From positions 288,501 to 352,500 of the forward strand of contig CP073213.1 in assembly GCA_020342235.1 (NCBI GenBank): a stretch of 64,000 nucleotides of DNA, in the 5' to 3' direction. A program made the translations under genes and the position numbers. This DNA comes from Saccharomycopsis phalli. Taxonomy: Eukaryota > Ascomycota > Saccharomycetes > Ascoideales > Saccharomycopsidaceae. Shown here one piece after another: positions 28,772 to 37,691 of this stretch (positions are counted from its first letter, which is position 1; every line of letters begins with the position of its first letter). The notes under the pieces were generated by a model. The model was not told the origin of the DNA and made no database searches. It saw only the letters and a list, made by a program, of their open reading frames with translations.

Positions 28772-30829
28772 ATGTCACTCATCCTCAAAACCAACGTCTC
28801 CAACACACAACCAGCACTATTCTCAAATGATACACTTGTGCCGGCGGTGCTTGTGCTGCTCGTCAATTCAGTCATCACCCAGTCCCACGAGTCGCACCTC
28901 CCGCCGCGAAATCTCCACAGCTACTTGAACTACCTTGTTTCCCCATATGCCTCGGTGTGTATGCTCATGGCCATTATATTGAACCGCACAATCTTCATTG
29001 CGTCCTCGGAGCCCGCGGGACGCCGTCCGCCCGCCCATGTCCACACCTGGTCCCAGAGACTCGCCGAGATTTTCAAGTACCCACGCTGGCTCAAAGTCGA
29101 CTTGCGCAACATTGCGATACTCGTGTTGCTCAACGATATCCGGATCATCTTGATCTCGCTCAACTGCTACTCGCAAGTCGCACACCGTTTCTTGTCCAAG
29201 GTCTCGCTCTTCAACTACCAGCCAAATATGTTTCTGTCCAGTGCCTATCTCCATCCAGTGAGGCACAACACCACCACTGTACACAACATGTACAATGGCA
29301 CGCTTCTCATTGGCAAGGGTGGCAATTTGTCGCCGCCAGATGCCAATTTCGGGCTTGTCGGCCCATCCACTGATTTGTTATGGCCATTGTACTTGTCCCT
29401 TTGCTTCAGCCAGTTCATCGAGACATTGTGCTCGGTGACCTCGGGCATCCAGCCCAGCATCGAGTCCTCCATAACGTTGTTTGAGCTCTCGATTGCCTTT
29501 TACGAGTTCAACAACATGTCCAGCGACTTTGCAACCCCGTCGCCCGAGTTGCTCGCCCTCTGCTTATACTCAGTCGCAGGCCACTTGTCCATCCACTTGC
29601 TCAAAGTCTCCAACAACATGCACCACCGACTCAAAGTCTCCAGTGCCATTGGCGGCTCGTTTCTCGCGTATTTCATCTATAGCTTCGTCCGTGGCCGCAT
29701 ATACTACTTCCCAGGCATCGTGGTGGTGTCATGTCTTCCTGTTGTCTCCATATTGGCCATCATTTGCATCTCCAGCAGCATCTATTTGGCAGCAACCATC
29801 TTGCACGAGTCCCACTTGACGTTTGAAAACATCGGCATCGACAACTTGAACGTGAACCCATCCGACGACTTCAATGTCGCCTTGATCGAACTAAGCGTAC
29901 TTGCTCTTGCCAGCGTCTCCAAGAAATCATACATCAAGGAGTTGGCCAACATCCAACTCCCACAATCCACATGGTTCGAGTCCGAGCTTCGGAAATTGTC
30001 CCTGGCCCAATCCAGCGTCGTTCCTGGCAATTCCCGTGGCTCTCGTCCAGGATACAACCACCAGATTGAGCTTCCTGTTGACTATGTCGATTTCCACGAC
30101 CCTCAGCCCCAGGACCTGGATGGTGCTTGGATGGTGGCCACGCGGTTCTCAAGAGCCAAAACCGTGGCCAGAGTGTTTTTCAGCTTCGTCTACAGCTACT
30201 TCTTCAGACGGAGACAGATTCAGCTGTTGCTCCGCAAGAACCAGTTGCTTCTGTCCCGGACCCGTGCCGCCGAGTCATTTGATTTATACAATGGCGAGAA
30301 GTTGGACTACCCACGGTTCTTGCGCGGTCCTCTTATCTCTGAAGAAGATGACTCCTCGGATTTCGAGCAATGGGACCTGGCCTCGGACCTGGGCGACGAA
30401 ATTCAGCAAGAAGAATCCCAAAACAGCCCAGACAATCTGGAATCCGCATTGCTAGAGATTGTCGGGTCGCAAGATCTCTTTTCAATACTAACCAGCAACA
30501 ACGACGAACAAGAGATTCTCAGACTGCACTTGGCACGGCCAGACTCCCGTCGCGTGACCAGATCGCAGTACTTGCTTGAGAGCAACGAGTTTAACAAGTT
30601 TGGAAATTTGTTGCTGGCTGCCAGAAGCAATAATCCCAGTGCCAGTGAGTATGCTAAGCAATACAATTGCGTAATCTGCCAAACCGATCCTCGGCAAATC
30701 GTCTTGTGGCCGTGCCGTTGCTTGGCGTTGTGTGACAGTTGTCGATTATCTTTGGTGTTGCGTGGTTTCAAGTCGTGTGTCTGTTGTCGCAGGGACATTG
30801 AGGGGTATAGTAAGGTGTATATGCCGTGA
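28772..30829 (+). CDS. Asi1/Asi3-like RING ubiquitin ligase of the inner nuclear membrane
   Basis: In S. cerevisiae the Asi complex (Asi1, Asi2, Asi3) sits in the inner nuclear membrane, ubiquitinates mislocalised membrane proteins and keeps Stp1/Stp2 amino-acid-response factors silent. The product is 685 residues (Asi1 624, Asi3 676). The N-terminal half has several hydrophobic segments (for example near 25-40, 55-80, 110-130, 260-280 and 295-355). The middle is acidic and Ser-rich. A C-terminal RING with the Asi-type CVIC (about 632), LWPCRCLALCDSCR and SCVCCRRDI spacing is followed by GYSKVYMP, which closely resembles the Asi family ending. I cannot tell Asi1 from Asi3; a single ancestral-type gene is likely. 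Confidence 0.85.
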   Translation: MSLILKTNVSNTQPALFSNDTLVPAVLVLLVNSVITQSHESHLPPRNLHSYLNYLVSPYASVCMLMAIILNRTIFIASSEPAGRRPPAHVHTWSQRLAEIFKYPRWLKVDLRNIAILVLLNDIRIILISLNCYSQVAHRFLSKVSLFNYQPNMFLSSAYLHPVRHNTTTVHNMYNGTLLIGKGGNLSPPDANFGLVGPSTDLLWPLYLSLCFSQFIETLCSVTSGIQPSIESSITLFELSIAFYEFNNMSSDFATPSPELLALCLYSVAGHLSIHLLKVSNNMHHRLKVSSAIGGSFLAYFIYSFVRGRIYYFPGIVVVSCLPVVSILAIICISSSIYLAATILHESHLTFENIGIDNLNVNPSDDFNVALIELSVLALASVSKKSYIKELANIQLPQSTWFESELRKLSLAQSSVVPGNSRGSRPGYNHQIELPVDYVDFHDPQPQDLDGAWMVATRFSRAKTVARVFFSFVYSYFFRRRQIQLLLRKNQLLLSRTRAAESFDLYNGEKLDYPRFLRGPLISEEDDSSDFEQWDLASDLGDEIQQEESQNSPDNLESALLEIVGSQDLFSILTSNNDEQEILRLHLARPDSRRVTRSQYLLESNEFNKFGNLLLAARSNNPSASEYAKQYNCVICQTDPRQIVLWPCRCLALCDSCRLSLVLRGFKSCVCCRRDIEGYSKVYMP

Positions 30830-30869
30830 TGGTGAAACAATGGTGTGTGGGATTACCTGGGAGATGGAG

Positions 30870-31012
30870 ATGGAGATATGATGAATATATGATGAATATA
30901 TGATGAAAATACTATGAAAATACTATGAAAATACTATGAAAATACTATGAAAATACTATGAAAATACTATGAAAATACTATGAAAATACTATGAAAATAC
31001 TATGGAGATAAA
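30870..31012. repeat. 11-bp minisatellite
   Basis: About ten perfect units of CTATGAAAATA after a few GATGAATATAT units. Starts 40 bp past the ASI-like stop. Confidence 0.9.
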
Positions 31013-31759
31013 ATACCATAAATGCACAACAGCTTACGTACACAAACCACCACTGAAGATTGAATTCTCCATCCGTTTGCAATTCACATCCTACCTCCAA
31101 GTAGTCTAGTTGGTACAGAATTACTGTCAGTTGCTCTTAAAGTTTCCTAGTGTATATAACTAAAATGAATATCTAATCATTTCATTGTACTGCGACACCA
31201 CAAAAGCTCATTTGCCAGTTTGACAACCACCTCTTTCTATTCTAGCCTAGCTCACTAGATGCAATTGTAAACCAGTGCCATTGACATATCTTTAGGTCAT
31301 CTAGAGAACAAAAGGTATGCTCTTATGCCGAATCATCCTGGCAGTATGCTATTTCTAATAGTGGTGGATTAGGAATTGACTACATCAAAAATAGCCCATG
31401 TTGCAAAATCAAAGTTGTCACCAATGATACATCTTTGAAAATAAAGTCATCTCAGATTCCATTGGTAGATTTGTACATGGGTCACAGTTTACGCAAGCTA
31501 GTTCCACCCATTGGTTTGCCAATGCCATGAGACAATGAATATTAAATTTATAAAATCACTGGGAGTTTTAAAGGTACAAATATAGTAATCCATTGCCTTT
31601 AAAAACCTAATACAAATGGCAAGGCATGATTCGTTGTGAAACTCCAGCGCATAAATAATAACAATCATACAATAGCCAATCCACTACTGTATTCTGAATC
31701 TATAGATGACAACTCCGTTCCTACCGACTGACTTGACATGTGCCTAGCTGCTGGGTAGT

Positions 31760-32530
31760 TTGTCTAGTAAACTAAACAGAATATTCCATGTCTCACTTTG
31801 ATTAATCAGAATAGCGCAACGCATTTTGCAACGTGCAGAAAGACAGCTTAACTTGAAATCTAATGAGAAAAAATATCAAGTGAACTGCTTATAATTATTG
31901 GAATAAAGATTCCTTCGGAAAACTTATATACCAATGGTTGAAATTGTCTTTGAGAAGCACTTTGGTACAAACGACGTGCTGCTCCTAGACATCTCATATA
32001 CAAGTATTGGTTGGCGCAGTCTAGTGAAGAATGTCAAAAATAGGTTCCTCAAAATTCCTACGAATATTCAGTCGCAATAATCTGTGGACAGTGACAATAG
32101 AACTCGGAAACCAAGGCTTCACCACCAGACTTGGAATTGACTCTGGTGAATCGGGTATGCTTGCTTGGTCATCATTTGCTTTTGAGGTGCAGTGCAGACA
32201 TGTCAAAGGTTGATAGAGACACCGTCGCAGTTTCTTTCATTACTGGAGACGACAATAAAGAGATGTTTTTACAAAATTTAGTATTAATTATAGTGGTAAT
32301 TCTGTGGCAATTGTCCCTGATGTATACTATGTTGGTACTGGGTACACCCTGTTTGGTTTTCCACGAAATATTTCTAGATTGATATTTTGGCAATTTTCAA
32401 ACCATTTCTTGGTGTGAGGACTGTATAAAGTGTGATAGAATGGCCAAGGCACTGATTATTTTAGCTTAGATTCCGATAGTTTACTGGCTGTGCCAATGGG
32501 GACATGTTTTTTGACAATGCCTATACATGT
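31760..32530 (+). pseudogene. Decayed secreted aspartyl-protease-like gene, copy 2
   Basis: Alignable with 16190-17110 in order (ATTCCATGTCTCACTT, then GCAATTGTCCCTGATGTATA and TTTTTTGACAATGCCTA). A frame at 32031-32213 reads LWTVTIELGNQGF then RLGIDSGESGMLAW, which fits the N-terminal lobe of pepsin-type proteases around the DTGSS active site, here DSGES. A following VSFITGDDN resembles the flap-region YGDGS block. No continuous gene remains. The family assignment rests on these motifs only. Confidence 0.5.
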
Positions 32531-32609
32531 TTTGATCTTGAGAATCAGCTTTACTGTTGGCAAGCCAATGGCAAATTCTGGAGGGTCGAATTTTAAGAAT
32601 GATATTTTG

Positions 32610-33045
32610 TATTTAGCCATGTATTGTCACCGGATACACGACTATTTGACAACACGATGAGACTCAGCGGTGACATTCGACAACAAAAGTGACCAGGCTT
32701 CTTACACAATCAACACAAGCACCAAGTACCAACAATATGACTGCTCCCATTGAAGTTTTTAATCCCAAACAATCGAATGAGGATTGACAAAGGGTTTTCT
32801 TCAACAGCAATGCTGCCTGATGTTCCTGAGTGAAAATATATCTGTCAAATAACCGTAATGCCGGAGACAATATATAGCTAAATACAATTACAAATATTAT
32901 TATTATTATTATTATTATTACTATTTCACAAGTGTATTTTCACTCAGGGACATTCTGAGGCAGCATTGCTAACCCACATGACTCAAACATCTGCCTATGA
33001 TTAGACTTCAATTTGAGCGGTTTTATTGTGGGCTTTTTCCTGGTT
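32610..33045 (-). mobile_element. Family-A retroposon split by a second family-A insertion
   Basis: The left part (32610-32652, TTGTATTTAGCCATGTATTG) and right part (32932-33045, GTGTATTTTCACTCAGGGAC, GAGGCAGCATTGCTAACCC) are contiguous in other copies. The interruption is the element at 32653-32919. Confidence 0.75.
32653..32919 (+). mobile_element. 267-bp family-A insertion inside an opposite-strand family-A copy
   Basis: Starts CACGATGAGACTCAGCGG and ends with GCCGGAGACAATATATAGCT and a long (ATT)n tail. Flanked by ACTATTTGACAA (32641-32652) and ACTATTTCACAA (32920-32931), a 12-bp target-site duplication with one mismatch. 5'-truncated relative to the copy at 13522. Confidence 0.82.
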
Positions 33046-33360
33046 GGCAAGTACTATTTCAAGAAGAATTCTACTATTTTAAGAAAAGTCTGACTATTCA
33101 AGAAAAGTCTGACTATTCAAGAAAAGTCTGACTATTTATACATGAGAAGAGTGCTCTTTGTTAATGCGGCTAGACCATAATCGTTGAAACTAGTTTGAAT
33201 CAGCCAAATGGCATCGGAAAGTAAATCTTCATTACAAGCCACTGGCTACAGCTGTACTATAATATGTATTGACAGAGCTGTGGTATACCATGTAATCCTA
33301 AATCAGCAGACCCTATTCGCCCAGCACACGGGTATATCCATGCTCTATCCGCTATTTGGA

Positions 33361-34581
33361 CTATATGTCGTCGGACCAAATACTAGTGCCATTTGCCTCG
33401 ACGTACCCCGACAAACGGTCGACGTTGCCGCTCCAGCTGGCCAACTTTTCGCTCATTGCCTGGATCTGCGGCATGTTCATGACCCGAGGCTGGACCCAAG
33501 AGACACTGACAGTCTGGTTAATCTGGTCAATATACCCTTTGATTAGGCCGATGCTGAGGGCACGCATGACCAAGAACTCGATCTCGTTAATCGGCGTGAG
33601 AGTGTTGCTGCTGATTTCGCCAAAGGTGATGACACGCTTGCCATTTGGCTTGGCGATGATGGACTCTGTCAAGGACATGAGGCAGATTTTCTGCTTCAAG
33701 AAGTGGATATTCTGCTGGAGTAGCGGCGACTTTGCTTGGATCGCGGGGATCGACTTATCGTGGAACTGCTTCAAGTCCCCCTGGTTGAGGTAGAAGAGCA
33801 AGTCGCGTAGCCAGCCATATTCGGACTTCAATGCGTCTAGGATCTCGTGCAACAACAACTCGCCAAAGTTGTAGATGTCGTCGCCCAACAATGCGGCGAT
33901 GCTGAGGTCGTACGCCACCTTGGTCTTTTCCTGGGTGTCGATTGAGTCCAATGATGACAAGTACAACAACGAGTTGCGGTAAAAGTTATTGTAGTCATGC
34001 TTCAACTTGTAGTACTCGGCATTTGTTGAGTAGTACGCCGCGTTGATGCGACGGTTTGTCCGAGCAAGCCCATCGATCTTGGCCCAGCTGTCGGCCAAGA
34101 TCCGCTCACTGGCCTCAAAATCGTTCAAGTATAAGTTCAACCGAGCAACAGCAATGTCCAAGTAGATCGACGCCTCGATCTTGTCGTCTGTCTGATTGTA
34201 CGACTCGTGCAAGTTCACGCCAAACCCGCCCTTTGTGTCCTCGTCGCTCGGCAACTGCTTCTTCAACCCCGCCTGGATCTCCTGCAAATACCGCAATTTC
34301 TCGTGGTTGTCTGCAATTTCCTCCACAGAGACAAGCAAAAAGTGCACGAACTTCAACTGGTTGAGCTTCTTCTGGAACTTCATGATAAAGTCCTTGAACA
34401 ACCGCATCCGCATACCCTTGGACTGGGGGTCCACATAAAACTCCTCCAAGCTCTGGGTCAACTGATGCCACAACTTCCGCTCATATAAATCCTCAAAGGT
34501 ATAGTACAAGCCGCTGAGCTCCTCATTTGTATCGAGCCTCAATTGGCTGAGCGTCTCGTGCATATAATCATCCACGTCCAT
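33361..34581 (-). CDS. RPN9: 26S proteasome regulatory subunit Rpn9 (PSMD13)
   Basis: PCI-domain subunit of the proteasome lid, needed for lid assembly and efficient degradation of ubiquitinated proteins. The first ATG in frame is at 34581 (MDVDDYMHETLSQL), giving 406 residues (S. cerevisiae Rpn9 393). Codons further upstream in the frame start with TTG and are not used. TPR-like helical repeats (ARLNLYLNDFEASERILADS, then AYYSTNAEYYKLKHDYNNFY) precede a C-terminal PCI winged helix (about 260-385). That part contains ITFGEISSNT and LVMRALSIGLIKGYIDQ, followed by WVQPRVM. This matches Rpn9 rather than Rpn5/6/7. The promoter side carries a family-A retroposon about 90 bp upstream. Confidence 0.93.
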   Translation of the reverse strand: MDVDDYMHETLSQLRLDTNEELSGLYYTFEDLYERKLWHQLTQSLEEFYVDPQSKGMRMRLFKDFIMKFQKKLNQLKFVHFLLVSVEEIADNHEKLRYLQEIQAGLKKQLPSDEDTKGGFGVNLHESYNQTDDKIEASIYLDIAVARLNLYLNDFEASERILADSWAKIDGLARTNRRINAAYYSTNAEYYKLKHDYNNFYRNSLLYLSSLDSIDTQEKTKVAYDLSIAALLGDDIYNFGELLLHEILDALKSEYGWLRDLLFYLNQGDLKQFHDKSIPAIQAKSPLLQQNIHFLKQKICLMSLTESIIAKPNGKRVITFGEISSNTLTPINEIEFLVMRALSIGLIKGYIDQINQTVSVSWVQPRVMNMPQIQAMSEKLASWSGNVDRLSGYVEANGTSIWSDDI

Positions 34582-34667
34582 GGTTGGTGGCGACTTGTTT
34601 GAAAATTCCAATCACTATACGGTCACGTGACCACGCCCGTAGCCATGTATATTGACTTGTCTTGAAC

Positions 34668-34815
34668 TAGATATTGTCTCCGGAAACACGGTGATTTGAC
34701 AAGTATATTTTCACCCAGCAACATCCTGAGGCAGCATTTGGTTGAATAAAACCCTTTATAACCCTAATCGGTTATATGGGCTGAAAAACTTTAATGGGTG
34801 CAGTGTTGATTGAAC
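34668..34815 (-). mobile_element. Family-A retroposon in the RPN9 promoter
   Basis: Plus-strand order: AGATATTGTCTCCGGAAACA, TTTGACAAGTATATTTTCAC, GAGGCAGCATTTGG, AACCCTTTATAACCCTAATC, GGCTGAAAAACTTTAATGGG. Begins about 90 bp upstream of the RPN9 start codon. Confidence 0.7.
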
Positions 34816-35919
34816 TCTTGATTCCCAAGTAATCGAATGGGTGCTGCCAATTTGTACCGAATATTCGACTCAAACGGTTTGTGATGTAGCTGCCAATTGT
34901 TGGCTCAATTTGCTGTTGAAATGCAACTGTCAAGTATTGTGCATGTACTTTGCCTTTGGTTATTATATTTCGCGTCAGTGTATCAGCTTTTCTAGATGGC
35001 ATGGACTTAATCATGACTTGAACTACAATCCTAGATAAATGACATGCTGAATGAATTGGTAGCTCTCTATCAACAACACATTCTATCAACAAAGCATCTC
35101 TGAAAATACAGGACATACCAACCATTTGGCACTAGATTCCAGCACACCATACCTTAGTTACTCCTGCCAAAAGACTCGCAAGAAATTCTTGTCCTCTAGA
35201 TTGTGTATCTGCCATTTCACTTCTTCCCTAGGAATTGGTACATGCCAATATCTCAGAGAAATTACCTTTGATACAAACAATGTATTTTCTTTTAAACGTA
35301 AAACTTTATACTCAATTAGCTACACATTTAATCGTTTGCAACCAGTCATTACACCAAAACTACACTTTCCAACGGTTCAGTTCCATGGTACACATTTCCA
35401 AAACGACCCAAGCTACCGTCAGTATTCGAAAAATTAATCATTTGAATAAGTGATTACAGAATAATAAGGTGACTGAATAGTGTTTACACTAGAATAATTA
35501 TGAAAGTACCGCTATATTCGAGACATTGGCTGTTCTCCACTGAAATTCGACCTTGGTGTCGAAAATTAGTTCAGTATCCAGCCCTCATGAAAGGTAATAA
35601 GACTGAAAATATTAATTTTACATTACTGTTATATGGAGGCACCATAAATCCAGTGAGACATGGTCGTTGAAATCTTAGCCAATTGTCTGAGACATGCCTA
35701 ATATGCACACTTTTTAACATGGTAACTTCTCAAGGGACAAGCTAGTGCAATTAAACAATTGAAATCAACATGAAATTTACTCTACTAGAAAATTACTTGC
35801 CCCTTTTATACTCTAAAAGTGTATTTGTCATTGTCAATTCACCAATGAGGATGTGAACTAATCCAACACACCACCAGATACCACTGACACCCTGGAACGG
35901 GCTGTATTCAACTTTGTAG

Positions 35920-35929
35920 TATATAAGAG
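35920..35929 (+). promoter_or_regulatory. TATA box of secreted peptide copy 2
   Basis: TATATAAGAG, identical in sequence and distance to the start codon to that of copy 1. Confidence 0.7.
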
Positions 35930-35966
35930 ACACTGTTCTCAACTTTCAACATCAAACAACTCAACA

Positions 35967-36371
35967 ATGCAATTCCAAACTCTCTTTACCATCTCCTCTA
36001 TTGTTTTAGCTGCTGCTGCCGCACCTACTGGTGAAACTACTACTTTGGCTCCATCATTGAGCCAAGCTGTCACTGCGACTTCATTGGACCAAGTGGCTAC
36101 TGAAGTTCCTGTCGACTCCTCTGCTCCTGTCGACTTCTCTGCTCCTGTCGACTTCTCTGCTCCTGTCGACTTCTCTGCTCCTGTCGACTTCTCTACTCCT
36201 GTTAACTCATCTGCTCCTGTCGACACACAAGGCTCTGACGATGTTCAACAAAAGGGATTGTTAAGTATATTCAAGAAAATTGGTAAATTTCTTGGATTAG
36301 TTTCGGATGCTTCAAGTGCAGCTTCTAATATTAAAAATATGGTAAACCCGGATCAAGGAAATGGTAATTAG
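35967..36371 (+). CDS. Small secreted repeat peptide precursor, copy 2
   Basis: 134 residues, the same length as copy 1. The leader (first 20 residues) and pro-region are identical, and the six repeat units differ mainly in having Phe (PVDFSA) where copy 1 has Ser. After VDTQGSDDVQ the C-terminal part changes: the junction is QKGLLS, the amphipathic stretch is SIFKKIGKFLGLVSD with more lysines, and the end is PDQGNGN. Roughly a third of the last 40 residues differ from copy 1, while some 290 bp of upstream DNA differ at only a few bases. Unrecognised family; probably secreted and proteolytically processed, which is inference. No nearby candidate immunity or processing gene is visible. Confidence 0.75.
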   Translation: MQFQTLFTISSIVLAAAAAPTGETTTLAPSLSQAVTATSLDQVATEVPVDSSAPVDFSAPVDFSAPVDFSAPVDFSTPVNSSAPVDTQGSDDVQQKGLLSIFKKIGKFLGLVSDASSAASNIKNMVNPDQGNGN

Positions 36372-37302
36372 GCTTTATAACCAATGCTGCTGGCTGGCAT
36401 GGATATACGAATAGACATACAGTATAATTGTAAGCAGTAATTAGATGCACCTTGGTCAAAGGCTATTGTGCCACATGATTAGTTAGAATAGTGATTTGGC
36501 AAGTATACTTTCGATTGGAAAATCCCAAGGCCACTGTATCCTTGGTCAGCTCACTTCAGCTGTCTGGGATTGAAAATAAAGCTATAGTATTGATCCGTAG
36601 TATCTGGGACGTGAGAAATAATTGCAATCACTTGTATCTCGGGTCTTTGTAGAGATGTTATGTTCATTGTTCGTGAGGTAATGTCTTGGAAAGTAGCCAC
36701 TGTAATAGGTGGCAGTTTCCTGTCGCTTTCTGGGTGCTTTAAAGCCATTTCCTAAAATATCTGAATGGGACTGTGGTGTTTTAATTGGAGGAAGGTCCTC
36801 TTTGAAACACTTTTGTTATATCCTACTCGTACGTGTCTTACAAACGGCAAAGGTTATGCGTGAAACCTTGGAGCTATTGCTTTTAGAAAATTTTGAATTA
36901 AGGGATACAATGGTACCATCACTCTTGTTCTGCCTATTTGTACTGGTTAGACCTGTTGATGACGCCAACTTCCTACTGAGTCCTTGTGAGTTTGAGGGCG
37001 TAGGTAAGTGATATTTAGCAAGGCAAGCTGCTCTGGTACAATGATAATTAAATATATTTGCACTATAAGCTGTCAATTTTCATTGTTGTACCACAAAAAT
37101 ATCGAGTATTTCCATGGCTAGAATCCCTGCAGATTCCAGGGATTGATGCTGGACTCCTTAAAGAAAAGCCTGACTATCTACGCTTTAAATGAAATGAAAC
37201 CCTGGATAGATATGGGATTATGTATACTAGGGACATTACTTGTGCGGTTGTTTCAGCAATAAACCACAATGGATAACAAAAAAGCACAATTGATACAACA
37301 CT

Positions 37303-37347
37303 CCGGAGACAATATATAGCTAAATACAAAAATAAATATTATTATTA
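37303..37347 (+). mobile_element. 45-bp 5'-truncated family-A insertion with target-site duplication
   Basis: Only the last part of the family (CCGGAGACAATATATAGCTA, AATACAAAAATAAAT plus ATT repeats). Flanked by perfect 12-bp TGATACAACACT repeats at 37291-37302 and 37348-37359. Confidence 0.88.
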
Positions 37348-37363
37348 TGATACAACACTGTCG

Positions 37364-37691
37364 GGGGGCTGGAGGATGGCCGAATTGGAGCACGTTCCAT
37401 CCACGACTGAAACGGGAAATGTCCGAAGTTCGACTCCCTCTGCTGCCCCCCTTTGGTTAGCCAGCCGGGCAGGTACTTCTGTAATGGAGGGAGACCCCAT
37501 AGGCGACCAGAGTCAAAACCATGAAAGACCACACTTAAGACCTCGTTGAAAGTTTTTCTACCCATTTGAAGGGTTTTCTCTCAACACTCAACATAGCGGC
37601 GCCGTCCTTAGTTTTGTAGACGGTGAAATATCAATCTCACCCTTCTGGGGAGCCTAGTATAGCTATAGAAGTAAATAAACATTATTATTAG
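37364..37691 (+). mobile_element. Long family-B SINE with tRNA-like head and target-site duplication
   Basis: A 328-bp insertion between direct repeats AACACTGTCG (37354-37363 and 37692-37701), placed in the target repeat of the preceding family-A insertion. The head has an A box TGGCCGAATTGG (37377-37388) and a B box AGTTCGACTCC (37427-37437). GGGGGGC at the start pairs perfectly with GCCCCCC at 37443-37452. The body has GAAAGTTTTTCTACCCATTT, the shared core AAGGGTTTTCTCTCAA, then GCGGCGCCGTCCTTAG, GACGGTGAAATATCAATCTC and GGGAGCCTAGTATAGCTATA. It ends with a TAAATAAACATTATTATTA tail. It is the only family-B copy here with a head. Confidence 0.88.

Larger units (their letters stand above)
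30830..33360. other. Intergenic region between ASI-like and RPN9 (convergent ends)
   Basis: Holds an 11-bp minisatellite, the second decayed protease copy and nested family-A elements. A 61-codon frame at 32031-32213 is part of the protease relic. Confidence 0.6.
34582..35966. other. Divergent intergenic region: RPN9 promoter and duplicated peptide promoter
   Basis: RPN9 upstream with a family-A element. From about 35465 it is the second copy of the segment duplicated with the peptide gene, containing the unoccupied SINE target (GTTGAAATCTTAG near 35668). No other gene. The 103-codon frame at 35126 lacks any supporting feature. Confidence 0.6.

Noticed and set aside
34582-34611. N-terminal extension of RPN9
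   Set aside because: The upstream in-frame codon is TTG, not ATG; the first ATG at 34581 matches the family start.
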